The notes beneath the pieces are model-generated. The model did no database searches and was not told the origin of the DNA. It saw nothing but the letters and a program-made list of their open reading frames with translations. From CAZNXJ01 sp964577115 (lineage in GTDB: Bacteria; Planctomycetota; Planctomycetia; Pirellulales; Pirellulaceae): a DNA stretch of 64,000 nucleotides. The position numbers were made by a program, and so were the translations under genes. The DNA is taken from positions 124,001 through 188,000 of the forward strand of contig CAZNXJ010000001.1 in NCBI GenBank assembly GCA_964577115.1, read 5' to 3'. The number at the start of each line of letters is the position of its first letter. The stretch's first letter is position 1. Below are positions 43,113-52,679 of this stretch, piece by piece.

Positions 43113-46100
43113 ATGCACGATAACGCCAAGCACGCGCGCCGGCTCGTGTGGTTTCCCACGAGCCACCTTTGCGCGCTGCTTCTGCTTGCAACAGTCGTGT
43201 GCGTGGGCCCGCTGAAGGCGGACGAACCCCAACGTGGGCGCGAGCTATTCGAAAAACACATTCGCCCAGTGCTCGTTACCCATTGTTACGAGTGCCATTC
43301 CGCGACGGCTAATGAGCTGCGCGGCGGGTTGCGACTCGACACGCGCGATGCAATGCGAGCGGGAGGCGAATCCGGGCCGGCAATTGTTCCAGGCAAGCCG
43401 GACGAGAGTTTGTTGCTGGCAGCTCTGCGGCACGAGTCATTCGAGATGCCGCCTGACAAGAGGTTGTCTGACGAAACCATTGCGCATTTCGAGCGGTGGA
43501 TTGAGCTCGGTGCGCCGGATCCGCGTGACGAGCCGGCAAATTCCGAGCAGGCGGCGGCGCAGGCCTGGGAAGATCTGTTCCGGACGCGCATGGCCTGGTG
43601 GAGCCTGCAGCCACTCGCGGATCCTGTGATGCCCGCGCCGGACGATGCAGGGTGGTCGAAGCAGCCCATCGATCGTTTTATCTACGCCAAACTAATTCAG
43701 CACAACCTGGCTCCGGCCGGCCGCGCCGATCGCATGACGCGCATCCGGCGACTGTCATTTGCCCTACGGGGCTTGCCGCCGGCGCCCGACGAGGTACAGG
43801 CATTCCTCGACGATGCGCGCCCGGACGCTTGGCCACGGCTCGTGGATCAACTGCTGGCGTCGCCCCATTTCGGCGAACGCTGGGCCCGGCATTGGATGGA
43901 CGTCGTACGCTACACCGACACGTACGGCTACGAATGGGATATCCCAGCCAAGGGAGCCTGGCGTTACCGCGATTACCTGATTCGAGCTCTCAACAGCGAC
44001 GTGCCGATTAACCAACTGATCCGCGAACACATCGCGGGCGACTTGTTGGCCGAGCCGCGGATCAACACCGAGCTTCAAATCAACGAATCGTTGATCGGCC
44101 CGATGTTCTATCAGATGGGCGAGAATCGGCACGGCGATAGCGCAGAGTTCAACGGCATCCACCAGGAAATGCTCGACAACAAAATCGACGCTTTTTCCAA
44201 GGCCTTCCAGGCGACGACGGTAGCCTGCGCCCGCTGCCACGACCACAAGCTCGATCCCATTACACAGCGTGAATATTACGCGCTGGGCGGGATCTTTATG
44301 AGCGCGCGATGGATCACCAACACGCTTGATCTTCCCGAACGCCACGAAGCCGGACTCGCCAGGTTAGCAGACTTGAAGGAGCGACTGCGCAAGCGTCTTG
44401 CCGAGCGCTGGCTTATGGATCTCGATCGCGCAGTCGATGCGATGCGAACTGCTTCCGAGCAGAACTTCGTCTCTCCGGATACTCTACCCGATGCGCAAGC
44501 GACAGCCTGGCATCGCGCGATCACGTCGCGACTCGACCGGGAACCGCCTCTCGAAGACCTTCTGTATCCCTGGATCCAGCTCGTCCAAGCCATCCGGAAT
44601 GCCGAACCGGCGGCGCACCGCTGGGAGGAACTAGCCGCTCGGTATGCGGCTGAACAGAAGGCGCGGACGGCAAAGAACGCGGAGCAATTTACGTTGGTCG
44701 CGGACTTCCGCGATGCATTTCCCGAGGGATGGTCGCGCGATGGCGTGGGCCTGCGCGACACGGTCATGCGTGGGGACTTCACCGTGGCGCTCGACGGGCC
44801 CTCCATCGTCGGACGCGTGCTGCACGGCGGCCTGGCCACCCATGCCGCTTCACCACGCATGAACGGAGCTCTGCGCACCCCGCTGCTCGAACAGTTCTCC
44901 AAGAGCTTCCTGAGCTTCGAATACACCGGGGGCGATTTCGCCGCGCTGCGCACCGTTTTGGATAACGCGTTCCTGACCGAACGCCAGCAGTACCTCAACG
45001 AACCGGGAGTCGGATGGCTCACGACGTCCACCATGCCGGCAATGCGCGACCGGCGCGTCTATATCGAGTTGGCGACGAAAACGAGTAACCCGAATTTCCC
45101 ACCGCGCGTGGGATTGGGCGGCGCGTGCAGTGAAGAACAAGCGAGTGATCCACGGAGTTGGTTTGGCGTTTCACGCGTCTATGCGAGCGACGTGTCGGCG
45201 GCACCGGTGGACGAACTGAGCCGCTTTAGGGCGCTATGGGCCGGCGAGCCGCCGGGCGACCTGCGTGCCGCCGCCGAGCGGTATGTCGCAACCTTTCGCG
45301 CGGCAGTGCAGCGATGGGCCGGATGCGCAGCAACGGACGACGACGTACGCGTACTGAATTGGCTGCTTCAGCACGAGCTGCTGACGAATCACTGGGAATT
45401 GGCGAATGATGATGGACTCGGGCGCCTGGTCGAAGAGTATCGAGACGCCGAGCGGACTCTACCCGAACCAGCGACGGTGAACGGGATGGCGGACATAGAT
45501 CCGCCGTACGATTACCGCTTAAACGTGCGCGGCGATTACGATGACCTGGGCGAAGCGGTCCCACGCGGTTACTTGCGGATGGTTTGTGGAAGTCCATCCG
45601 CTTTCCCAAGACAGAAGAGCGGGCGACGCGAGCTGGCCGAGTATGTTGCGGATGCAAACAACCCGCTCACCGCACGCGTATTCGTCAACCGCGTGTGGCA
45701 ATGGCTGTTTGGAACCGGGCTGGTTGCGACACCCGATGATTTTGGCCATTTGGGCGAGCGGCCTTCGCATCCCGAATTGCTCGATTATCTCGCACGGCGA
45801 TTCATTGCCGAGAATTGGTCGCTGAAACAACTCGTCCGGTCGATTGTTCTGACAGAAACCTGGCAGCAAGCCGGCGAGACAACTCCGGGGGCCTTGAGCG
45901 CGGATCCTGACAATCGGCTACTGCACCATTATCCACTCCGCCGACTCGAGGCTGAAGCGATCCGCGACGCGATGCTCGCGGTCTCGGGCCGCCTCGACCC
46001 GCAGCTCTATGGTCCGCCGCTCGACCCCTTCCGTCAGAACGAAGACGACCAGAAGCGTTTGTTTTCGGGACCGCTGGACGGGCTCGGACGGCGCAGCATC

Positions 46101-46556
46101 TATACAAAGATCACCATCATGGAGCCGCCCAAGTTCCTGGCGACATTCAATCAGCCGGAACCCAAAATCCCCACGGGCCGGCGCGATGTAACGACAACGC
46201 CAGCACAGTCGCTCGCTCTGTTGAATGATCCCCTCGTCAGCCATCTAGCCGAATTCTGGGCGCAAAGAATGGTGGCGGAATCGGGCGACAGCGAAGCGGC
46301 CGAGAGTGCAGGCGCCGATTCCCCCGGCCTGGCGGCGACCCGCAACGCACGGATCCGTCAGCGGCTGGCACGCATGTTCCTCACAGGCCTTGGGCGACCA
46401 GCGACGGAAGAGGAGCTACATCGGTGGCATGCGGCGACGCTCGAGCTTGCCGAGCTGCATGGCGCGGCGCCAGACGCGATGCTCTCGCACGTGCATCTCT
46501 GGGCGGATGTAGCACATGCATTTATGAACATGAAGGAGTTCATCTATGTCCGCTGA
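43113..46556 (+). CDS. Planctomycete cytochrome protein (PSCyt1 + DUF1549 + DUF1553), pair 1
   Basis: 1147 residues with an N-terminal signal (about 10-36). The cytochrome-type domain has C58-x-x-C61-H62 (CYECH), DUF1549 contains a second CxxCH (CARCH at 372-376 in ...ACARCHDHKLDP), and the C-terminal DUF1553 includes NPLTARVFVNRVWQWLFGTGLV and HPELLDYLARRF (landmarks). A region of about 270 residues between them (roughly 480-750) resembles an inserted beta-rich carbohydrate-binding-like module and makes the protein longer than its two relatives here. Function of the family is unknown; secretion and heme-type motifs suggest periplasmic redox. The stop overlaps the DUF1501 start by 11 bp. Confidence 0.93.
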   Translation: MHDNAKHARRLVWFPTSHLCALLLLATVVCVGPLKADEPQRGRELFEKHIRPVLVTHCYECHSATANELRGGLRLDTRDAMRAGGESGPAIVPGKPDESLLLAALRHESFEMPPDKRLSDETIAHFERWIELGAPDPRDEPANSEQAAAQAWEDLFRTRMAWWSLQPLADPVMPAPDDAGWSKQPIDRFIYAKLIQHNLAPAGRADRMTRIRRLSFALRGLPPAPDEVQAFLDDARPDAWPRLVDQLLASPHFGERWARHWMDVVRYTDTYGYEWDIPAKGAWRYRDYLIRALNSDVPINQLIREHIAGDLLAEPRINTELQINESLIGPMFYQMGENRHGDSAEFNGIHQEMLDNKIDAFSKAFQATTVACARCHDHKLDPITQREYYALGGIFMSARWITNTLDLPERHEAGLARLADLKERLRKRLAERWLMDLDRAVDAMRTASEQNFVSPDTLPDAQATAWHRAITSRLDREPPLEDLLYPWIQLVQAIRNAEPAAHRWEELAARYAAEQKARTAKNAEQFTLVADFRDAFPEGWSRDGVGLRDTVMRGDFTVALDGPSIVGRVLHGGLATHAASPRMNGALRTPLLEQFSKSFLSFEYTGGDFAALRTVLDNAFLTERQQYLNEPGVGWLTTSTMPAMRDRRVYIELATKTSNPNFPPRVGLGGACSEEQASDPRSWFGVSRVYASDVSAAPVDELSRFRALWAGEPPGDLRAAAERYVATFRAAVQRWAGCAATDDDVRVLNWLLQHELLTNHWELANDDGLGRLVEEYRDAERTLPEPATVNGMADIDPPYDYRLNVRGDYDDLGEAVPRGYLRMVCGSPSAFPRQKSGRRELAEYVADANNPLTARVFVNRVWQWLFGTGLVATPDDFGHLGERPSHPELLDYLARRFIAENWSLKQLVRSIVLTETWQQAGETTPGALSADPDNRLLHHYPLRRLEAEAIRDAMLAVSGRLDPQLYGPPLDPFRQNEDDQKRLFSGPLDGLGRRSIYTKITIMEPPKFLATFNQPEPKIPTGRRDVTTTPAQSLALLNDPLVSHLAEFWAQRMVAESGDSEAAESAGADSPGLAATRNARIRQRLARMFLTGLGRPATEEELHRWHAATLELAELHGAAPDAMLSHVHLWADVAHAFMNMKEFIYVR

Positions 46557-47970
46557 TGCTTCGCCCGCCGGGGGGCTGACGCGACGAGCGCTCTTGCAGG
46601 CCAGTTCAGCAGGCTTCGGCTGGTTGGCGTTCCGCGGACTCGCGGCCGAAGGCAAGGAAGCACGCGGCGAGGCGCCGGCGCCGCATTTCCCGCCACGCGC
46701 TAAACACGTGATCTTTTGTTTCATGGATGGCGGGCCGAGCCACGTCGATACGTTCGACTACAAACCCGAGCTCGCTGCCCGGCAAGGCGAGGCGATCGGC
46801 GACGGAGCGGTTTCCAAGTTATCGCAAAGCGCGGCCCATCGTGTGTGGCTCGGCAGCCCTTGGCAGTTTCATCAGCGCGGTGCGAGCGGCCTGTGGGTCA
46901 GCGACCTATTGCCGCACATCGCCCAGCACGCCGACGACCTATGCGTCGTCCGCTCAATGGTCGGCCTTCAGCCGCTGCACGGGCAGCAGAACCTGCTGCT
47001 GCATACCGGCCGCGTGACAGGACGCGCACCAAGCCTCGGCTCCTGGATCACCTATGGGCTCGGCTCGGAGAATGATGAACTGCCCGGCTACGTGCTACTG
47101 AACAACGACTGGATCCCGAACGGCGGTTTCGAAAATTTTTCGAGCGCCTTTTTGCCGGCGACGCACGCTGCCACGATGCTTCGAGCGCAGGGCAATACTG
47201 TCGACAATATCGTTCCCGCCGACCCGCTGGAAATTCAGCGCCGCAAACTCGCGCTGCTCGAACGGCAGGACCGCGCGTTTGCCGAATCCTCGCCGCAGCA
47301 GCAATTGGTCGAAGCAGCCATCCGCAACTACGAAACGGCCTTTCGCATGCAATCGGCCGTGCCGCAGGTTGCAGATGTCGAGCAGAAGACGGAAGCCACG
47401 CACCGGCTGTACGGCCTCGATAGTTCCAACGATTACAAAAAGTACTACAGCCTCCAGTGTCTTCGAGCCCGGCGGCTGGTCGAGGCCGGAGTGCGTTTCG
47501 TCGAGATTACCTGCCCGCTGACGCACCCAAACAATTCGCCGTGGGACCAGCACGGCCAGCTGAAAAAGTATCACGAAGAAAACGCGATGATCACCGACCA
47601 GGCCGTGGCGGCGCTCATCACCGATCTCAAGCAGCACGGGTTGCTGGACGACACGATCGTTCTCTGGGCGGGTGAGATGGGCCGCACACCCCATACGCCT
47701 GCCGTCACGGAAACCTGTGGTCGCGACCATCACGTGAACGGGTACACCATCTTTATGGCCGGCGGCGGATTTCGCGGCGGGATGGCGTTCGGCGAAACCG
47801 ATGACTTCGGCAATGCGGTCATCGCGAATCCGTTAACGATTCACGACATACATGCCACCATCCTGCACCAGATGGGACTGGATCATGAGCGGCTGACGTT
47901 TCGCTTCGGCGGACGCGATGTCAGCCTGACGGACGTACATGGGCGAGTGGTGCACGAGCTGTTGACCTAA
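46546..47970 (+). CDS. DUF1501 (sulfatase/phosphatase-fold) protein, pair 1
   Basis: 474 residues. A twin-arginine-like leader (LTRRALLQASSAGFGWLAF) precedes APHFPPRAKHVIFCFMDGGPSHVDTFDYKPEL, the DUF1501 opening. Further landmarks are VVRSM near the DUF1501 core, LYGLDS, RARRLVEAGVRFVEI, and the C-terminal WAGEMGRTPHT..., GRDHHVNGYTIFMAGGGFRGG, HATILHQMGLDHERLTFRFGGRD. Family proteins have an alkaline-phosphatase/sulfatase-like fold, but the catalytic residue is not proven. The gene overlaps the preceding cytochrome gene by 11 bp and is certainly cotranscribed. Confidence 0.94.
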   Translation: MSADASPAGGLTRRALLQASSAGFGWLAFRGLAAEGKEARGEAPAPHFPPRAKHVIFCFMDGGPSHVDTFDYKPELAARQGEAIGDGAVSKLSQSAAHRVWLGSPWQFHQRGASGLWVSDLLPHIAQHADDLCVVRSMVGLQPLHGQQNLLLHTGRVTGRAPSLGSWITYGLGSENDELPGYVLLNNDWIPNGGFENFSSAFLPATHAATMLRAQGNTVDNIVPADPLEIQRRKLALLERQDRAFAESSPQQQLVEAAIRNYETAFRMQSAVPQVADVEQKTEATHRLYGLDSSNDYKKYYSLQCLRARRLVEAGVRFVEITCPLTHPNNSPWDQHGQLKKYHEENAMITDQAVAALITDLKQHGLLDDTIVLWAGEMGRTPHTPAVTETCGRDHHVNGYTIFMAGGGFRGGMAFGETDDFGNAVIANPLTIHDIHATILHQMGLDHERLTFRFGGRDVSLTDVHGRVVHELLT

Positions 47971-48059
47971 GCGAGCAGCTGGACGGGCCGCAGCACTGTC
48001 TTTGCCGTTCGCTTCAATCCAACGGCAGGTCTTTTGCTTTCAACATAAGGCGACGGAGG

Positions 48060-50939
48060 ATGCAATTCGTGAGGCTTTGCAAACATCTCTCATCCTGGGT
48101 CACCGGGGCCATGATCGCACTCCCGGTCCTCGCCTTCATCCCATCCGCCCGAGCCGCCGACGACAAGGCGGACATTTATTTGCGCGATATCAAGCCCGTC
48201 CTGCGCGAACGCTGCTATGCATGCCACGGCGCACTGAAGCAGGAGTCGGGCCTGCGAGTCGACACGGCCGAGCTGATGCTCGACTACGGAGCTCTCGTTC
48301 CCGGCGATACGGCCGGCAGTCTGCTTGTCGAGCGGATTAGCTCAGCAGACGACGGTTATCGCATGCCGCCGGAAGGTCAGCCGCTCACCGCTGAACAGAT
48401 CCAGCTCATCACGCGCTGGATTGAAGCCGGTGCACCGGTGCCTCCCGACGAAAAGCCCGAACAGGATCCTGCGCAGCATTGGGCCTTCCAGAAGCCAGTT
48501 CGTCCCAAGCTTCCCGAGCCAGTGGCGGGCGACGACGCCCCGCCCCTGAACCCGATCGATCTTTTTATCGACCAGCAGCGCGCAGCGGCGAAGGTAGATC
48601 CGTTGCCGATGACGGATCGAGCCACGCTTCTGCGGCGCGTATACCTTGACCTTGTCGGAGTGCCGCCGACGGCTGAAGAGCTGAATGCGTTTCTGAGTGA
48701 CGAGTCACCGCGCGCTTACGAGGATGTTGTGAACCGGCTGCTGGAATCGCCCCAGCACGGCGAGCGTTGGGCACGGCACTGGATGGACATCTGGCGCTAC
48801 AGTGACTGGTACGGACGACGAGCGGTCCCGGACGTGATGAACAGCTACCCGATGATCTGGCGCTGGCGCGATTGGATTGTGCGGTCGATCAACGAGGACA
48901 AGCCATACGATCAAATGATTCGCGAGATGCTCGCCGCCGACGAAATCATGCCCGGCGACGAGCAGAACATTGTCGCCACGGGTTATCTGGTTCGCAGTTG
49001 GTTCAAATGGAATTACGAGACGTGGAAGAAAGATCTTGTCGAGCACACGGGCAAGGCATTTCTCGGCCTAACGCTGAACTGCGCTCAGTGTCACGATCAC
49101 AAGTATGACCCGCTGACGCACGAGGAATACTTCCGGTTTCGCGCGTTCTTCGAGCCGTTGGAACTGCATCATCAGCGCGTCGCGGGCGAGCCGGATCCGG
49201 GACCCTTCGTCAAGTATGTCTATGGGAAACCGTACGGACCGATCAGCAGCGGCCTGGTACGCGTGTTCGACGAGTACCTGACGGCCGAAACCTACATGTT
49301 CCTGAAAGGCGACGCGCGGCTGCGGATCGAGGGTAAGCCACCGGTGAGCCCCGGCGTGCCGGCCGTCTTGAATAGCGCCGATCTTGAGATCGACGAGGTT
49401 GTGCTTCCCATTACGTCGGCGTATCCCGGGATGAAAGCATTCATTCGCGCGGAGGAACGGGCGAAACGCGAGGCAGCCGTTGCAGAAGCGCGGCAGCAGG
49501 TCGCGCAGTGCCGGGAGGCGATGGGCGATGCCGAGCGTGAAGCAAGCGATCCGGCATCCGTCGCCGCTCAGAATCTGGCCGCTGCCGAAGCCCGTTTGGT
49601 TGCGGCGGAGAGTGAGCTAGCGAGCCTCGAGAAACGGATCGCGGCCGACGACGCGCGCTATTCTACAGGTCTATTGGCCGAGGACCGGAAGGGGGAAGCA
49701 GCCGTCGATGAACTGATTCACGCGGCCTGGCGCGGCGAACGCGAAGCAGCACTCGCCCTTGCCCGATCGAATCTCGCCAGCATCGAAGCCGCGGCAGCGC
49801 TTGCTCGCCAGCAGGAAGCGGAGGCTGCCGAGCGCGGGGACCAAGCGGCCATCGACGCGGTGAAGGCAGCGCTGCTGCAGGCCGAGCAGCAGAAGGCGGC
49901 GGCAACTCTAGCGATCGACGCTGCGATCGCGGAATTGGCCAAAGAGCCCGGCGAATACACGCCTCTCTCGCCAAAATACCCGCAGGTCTCGACCGGACGG
50001 CGAACGGCGCTTGCGCACTGGATCACAAACGAAGCCAACCCGCTCACCGCCCGCGTCGCAGTCAATCACATCTGGCTGCGGCATTTCGGCCAGGCACTGG
50101 TCAGCTCGACGCACGACTTCGGCCGCAACGGCACCTTACCCACTCACCCCGAACTGCTCGACTGGTTGGCCTGCGAGCTCATGGATTCGGGCTGGTCGAT
50201 GAAACACATTCATCGTCTGATCGTCACTAGCAAGACATATCGCCGCGCGAGCATGCTGCCTCGATCTCGTGCCGAGGAGCGGTTCGCGGCGAGCGCGGCA
50301 GCGGATCCAGAGAACCTCACCTACTGGCGCTTTCCGGAAGCTCGTATGCAGGCCGAAGTCGTACGTGACAGTTTGTTGTCCGTGGCCGAGGAACTGGACA
50401 CGACGATGGGCGGCCATGAAATCGACCATCGCCAGGGCATGACGTCGCGGCGCCGCAGCATTTACTTCGCTTATCACGGCGAGGAAAAGATGGAGTTCCT
50501 CGAACTGTTCGACGCGGCCAATCCGATGGACTGCTACAAGCGTACGTCTTCCGTTCAGCCGCAGCAGGCGCTCGCGCTGACGAACAGCGAGCTGACGAAG
50601 ACGCTGAGCCGCCAGTTGGCTCCGCGGCTCTGGACTCGCGCCCAAGTCAACGGAGCCCCGGAGGCAACGCCCGTCGTGTTCACGCCCGCGACAGGCGAGA
50701 ACGACGCGCATACCTCGGCCGACGCGAACCGCCGCTTTGTGCAGCTCGCATTCCTTCAGGTGCTCAACCGAGCGCCCAATGAAGCCGAGCTTGCCGCATC
50801 GCTGGAGTTTCTTGAACAGCAGCCCGAGCGACTCCGTTCGGCGCTCGGTGCCGATGAGGCCATGGACCCCGCCGCGCGATCGCGCGCCAATCTGATACAC
50901 GCTCTGATGAATCACAACGACTTTGTTACGATCCGCTAG
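48060..50939 (+). CDS. Planctomycete cytochrome protein (PSCyt1 + DUF1549 + DUF1553) with coiled-coil insert, pair 2
   Basis: 959 residues with a Sec signal ending SARA. C52-x-x-C55-H56 in RCYACHG marks the cytochrome domain; DUF1549 carries C341-x-x-C344-H345 (CAQCHDHK); DUF1553 follows with NPLTARVAVNHIWLRHFG and HPELLDWLACEL (landmarks). Between them, about residues 460-640 form a charged Ala/Glu-rich coiled coil absent from the other two family members in this window. GGAGG directly abuts the ATG, an unusually short spacing. The DUF1501 partner begins 63 bp downstream. Confidence 0.92.
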   Translation: MQFVRLCKHLSSWVTGAMIALPVLAFIPSARAADDKADIYLRDIKPVLRERCYACHGALKQESGLRVDTAELMLDYGALVPGDTAGSLLVERISSADDGYRMPPEGQPLTAEQIQLITRWIEAGAPVPPDEKPEQDPAQHWAFQKPVRPKLPEPVAGDDAPPLNPIDLFIDQQRAAAKVDPLPMTDRATLLRRVYLDLVGVPPTAEELNAFLSDESPRAYEDVVNRLLESPQHGERWARHWMDIWRYSDWYGRRAVPDVMNSYPMIWRWRDWIVRSINEDKPYDQMIREMLAADEIMPGDEQNIVATGYLVRSWFKWNYETWKKDLVEHTGKAFLGLTLNCAQCHDHKYDPLTHEEYFRFRAFFEPLELHHQRVAGEPDPGPFVKYVYGKPYGPISSGLVRVFDEYLTAETYMFLKGDARLRIEGKPPVSPGVPAVLNSADLEIDEVVLPITSAYPGMKAFIRAEERAKREAAVAEARQQVAQCREAMGDAEREASDPASVAAQNLAAAEARLVAAESELASLEKRIAADDARYSTGLLAEDRKGEAAVDELIHAAWRGEREAALALARSNLASIEAAAALARQQEAEAAERGDQAAIDAVKAALLQAEQQKAAATLAIDAAIAELAKEPGEYTPLSPKYPQVSTGRRTALAHWITNEANPLTARVAVNHIWLRHFGQALVSSTHDFGRNGTLPTHPELLDWLACELMDSGWSMKHIHRLIVTSKTYRRASMLPRSRAEERFAASAAADPENLTYWRFPEARMQAEVVRDSLLSVAEELDTTMGGHEIDHRQGMTSRRRSIYFAYHGEEKMEFLELFDAANPMDCYKRTSSVQPQQALALTNSELTKTLSRQLAPRLWTRAQVNGAPEATPVVFTPATGENDAHTSADANRRFVQLAFLQVLNRAPNEAELAASLEFLEQQPERLRSALGADEAMDPAARSRANLIHALMNHNDFVTIR

Positions 50940-51002
50940 GTTCGCGCGAAAGGTGCGCCGGTCGAAACGCGAAAGACCACTTATCAAAGATTGGATAACG
51001 CC

Positions 51003-52484
51003 ATGACTCGCCGGAAATACTCCTTCTGCGGACGGACGCGCCGAACGTTTCTCGCCGATCTCGGCATGGGCTTCGGCAGCCTAGCGCTCGGAGCGATGCT
51101 GCATCACGATGGCTATTCGACGTCGCCCGATACCGCCAGATACCCGAAGCCGGACGGCAAGCCACATTTTCCTCCGCGCGCAAAGAACGTGATCTGGATC
51201 TTCCTCTCGGGCGGTGTGAGCCATCTCGAGACTTTCGATCCCAAGCCGCTGCTCAATAAGTTCGCGGGTAAGACGTTTGATGAAACCGGTCTCCCTCACC
51301 CGCAGAAGCAGCCGATGTTTGCCGAACGATCGCGCTCGGTAGTAGGCATCGATCGCGAACTGCATGCCCGAATTTACCCGCTTCAAATTAGCTACAAGAA
51401 GTACGGCGAAACGGGCCTGGAAGTCAGCGACTGGTTGCCGCATCTGGCCACCTGCGCGGACGACCTGGCCGTCGTGCGCTCGATGTGGACCACCGACAAC
51501 GACCATGCGGCCGAATTTCAGATGCACACAGGCCGTCACAAGCTCGATTCGCCCGAGCCGGTCATTGGATCGTGGATCAATTTCGGGCTGGGCACACTGA
51601 ATGAGAATCTACCGCAGTTCGTGTTTCTCGGCGAATTCAAGGATCCGCGCGTCAAGGAAAACTTCGATGCGCATTACTTGGGGCCGAGCTACGGCGGTAT
51701 ACAGCTCCATCTGGATCCGGCCAATCCGCTTTCCTTCGGGCGGCGGGCAGAGGATGTGAGCACCGTGGAGCAGCGTGGCGAGTTCGAATATCTTCAGCGA
51801 CTGAACCGACTCGCGGCCGAGGAATATCCCGAGGACGTTCAGCTTCAGGCTCGCATCAATTCCTACGAGCTCGCATTCCGCATGCAGCAATCGGTGCCTG
51901 AAGCGCTCGATCTCTCCCAGGAAACCGAAGAGACGCTCCAGCTCTACGGCATCGACAATCCCACAACGGCCGTCTATGGCCAGCGGTGCCTGGCCGCTCG
52001 GCGTCTGGCCGAGCGCGGCGTGCGGTACACGCTGTTGTATCTGAGCGATTACGGCGAATGGGACTCGCACACCGACCTACAGAAGAATCACGCGAGGTCG
52101 TGCGAGCGGATCGACAAACCCGTAGCAGGTCTATTGAAGGACCTGAAGCGCCGCGGGCTAATGCGGGATACGGTCGTCGTGTTTGCAACCGAGTTTGGCC
52201 GCACACCGGGCGTGGAGAACGGCATGTTCAACATGGCAGCGACCGGGCGAGACCATCATCCGCACGGCTTCACGGTCTGGCTTGCCGGCGCCGGAATTCG
52301 GCCCGGCATCCACGGCGCGACCGATGAACTAGGTTTCCACGCGGTCGAACATCCTCATTACGTGACCGATCTGCACGCCACGATTTACCATCTACTCGGC
52401 CTGAACCCCCGCCTGCTCGAGGTCCCCGGCCGCAAGCGGCTCGACATGGACTACGGCACTCCGATCCACGAGATCATTGCGTAG
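51003..52484 (+). CDS. DUF1501 protein, pair 2
   Basis: 493 residues from the ATG at 51003 (a TTG at 50991 extends it by four). A Tat-type leader (TRRTFLADLGMGFGSLALGAML) is followed by KPHFPPRAKNVIWIFLSGGVSHLETFDPKPLLNKFAGKTF, the DUF1501 opening. C-terminal landmarks are ATEFGRTPG, GRDHHPHGFTVWLAGAGIRPGIHGATDELGFHAVE and the final HATIYHLLGLNPRLLEVPGRKRLDMDYG. It is slightly divergent from the pair 1 and pair 3 proteins at the N-terminus (longer variable region, LPHPQKQPMF). Export by Tat implies a folded, probably metal-bound protein. Confidence 0.94.
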   Translation: MTRRKYSFCGRTRRTFLADLGMGFGSLALGAMLHHDGYSTSPDTARYPKPDGKPHFPPRAKNVIWIFLSGGVSHLETFDPKPLLNKFAGKTFDETGLPHPQKQPMFAERSRSVVGIDRELHARIYPLQISYKKYGETGLEVSDWLPHLATCADDLAVVRSMWTTDNDHAAEFQMHTGRHKLDSPEPVIGSWINFGLGTLNENLPQFVFLGEFKDPRVKENFDAHYLGPSYGGIQLHLDPANPLSFGRRAEDVSTVEQRGEFEYLQRLNRLAAEEYPEDVQLQARINSYELAFRMQQSVPEALDLSQETEETLQLYGIDNPTTAVYGQRCLAARRLAERGVRYTLLYLSDYGEWDSHTDLQKNHARSCERIDKPVAGLLKDLKRRGLMRDTVVVFATEFGRTPGVENGMFNMAATGRDHHPHGFTVWLAGAGIRPGIHGATDELGFHAVEHPHYVTDLHATIYHLLGLNPRLLEVPGRKRLDMDYGTPIHEIIA

Positions 52485-52679
52485 GGGCACGCCCCGCCGC
52501 GTGCCAAGGCCGCGCGTTGATTGCCACACCTTCCGACTTGGAATCACCAGCGCGCCATGTGTTCGACTCAGCGGAGACGACGCTCCGCAGCGACGCCTCG
52601 AGGATTTACGCGATCGATTCCCACGCAATCCGCCCGATGCCGCGATTCGCAGTGTCCCGCTCAAGTGCGACGCCGCCGC

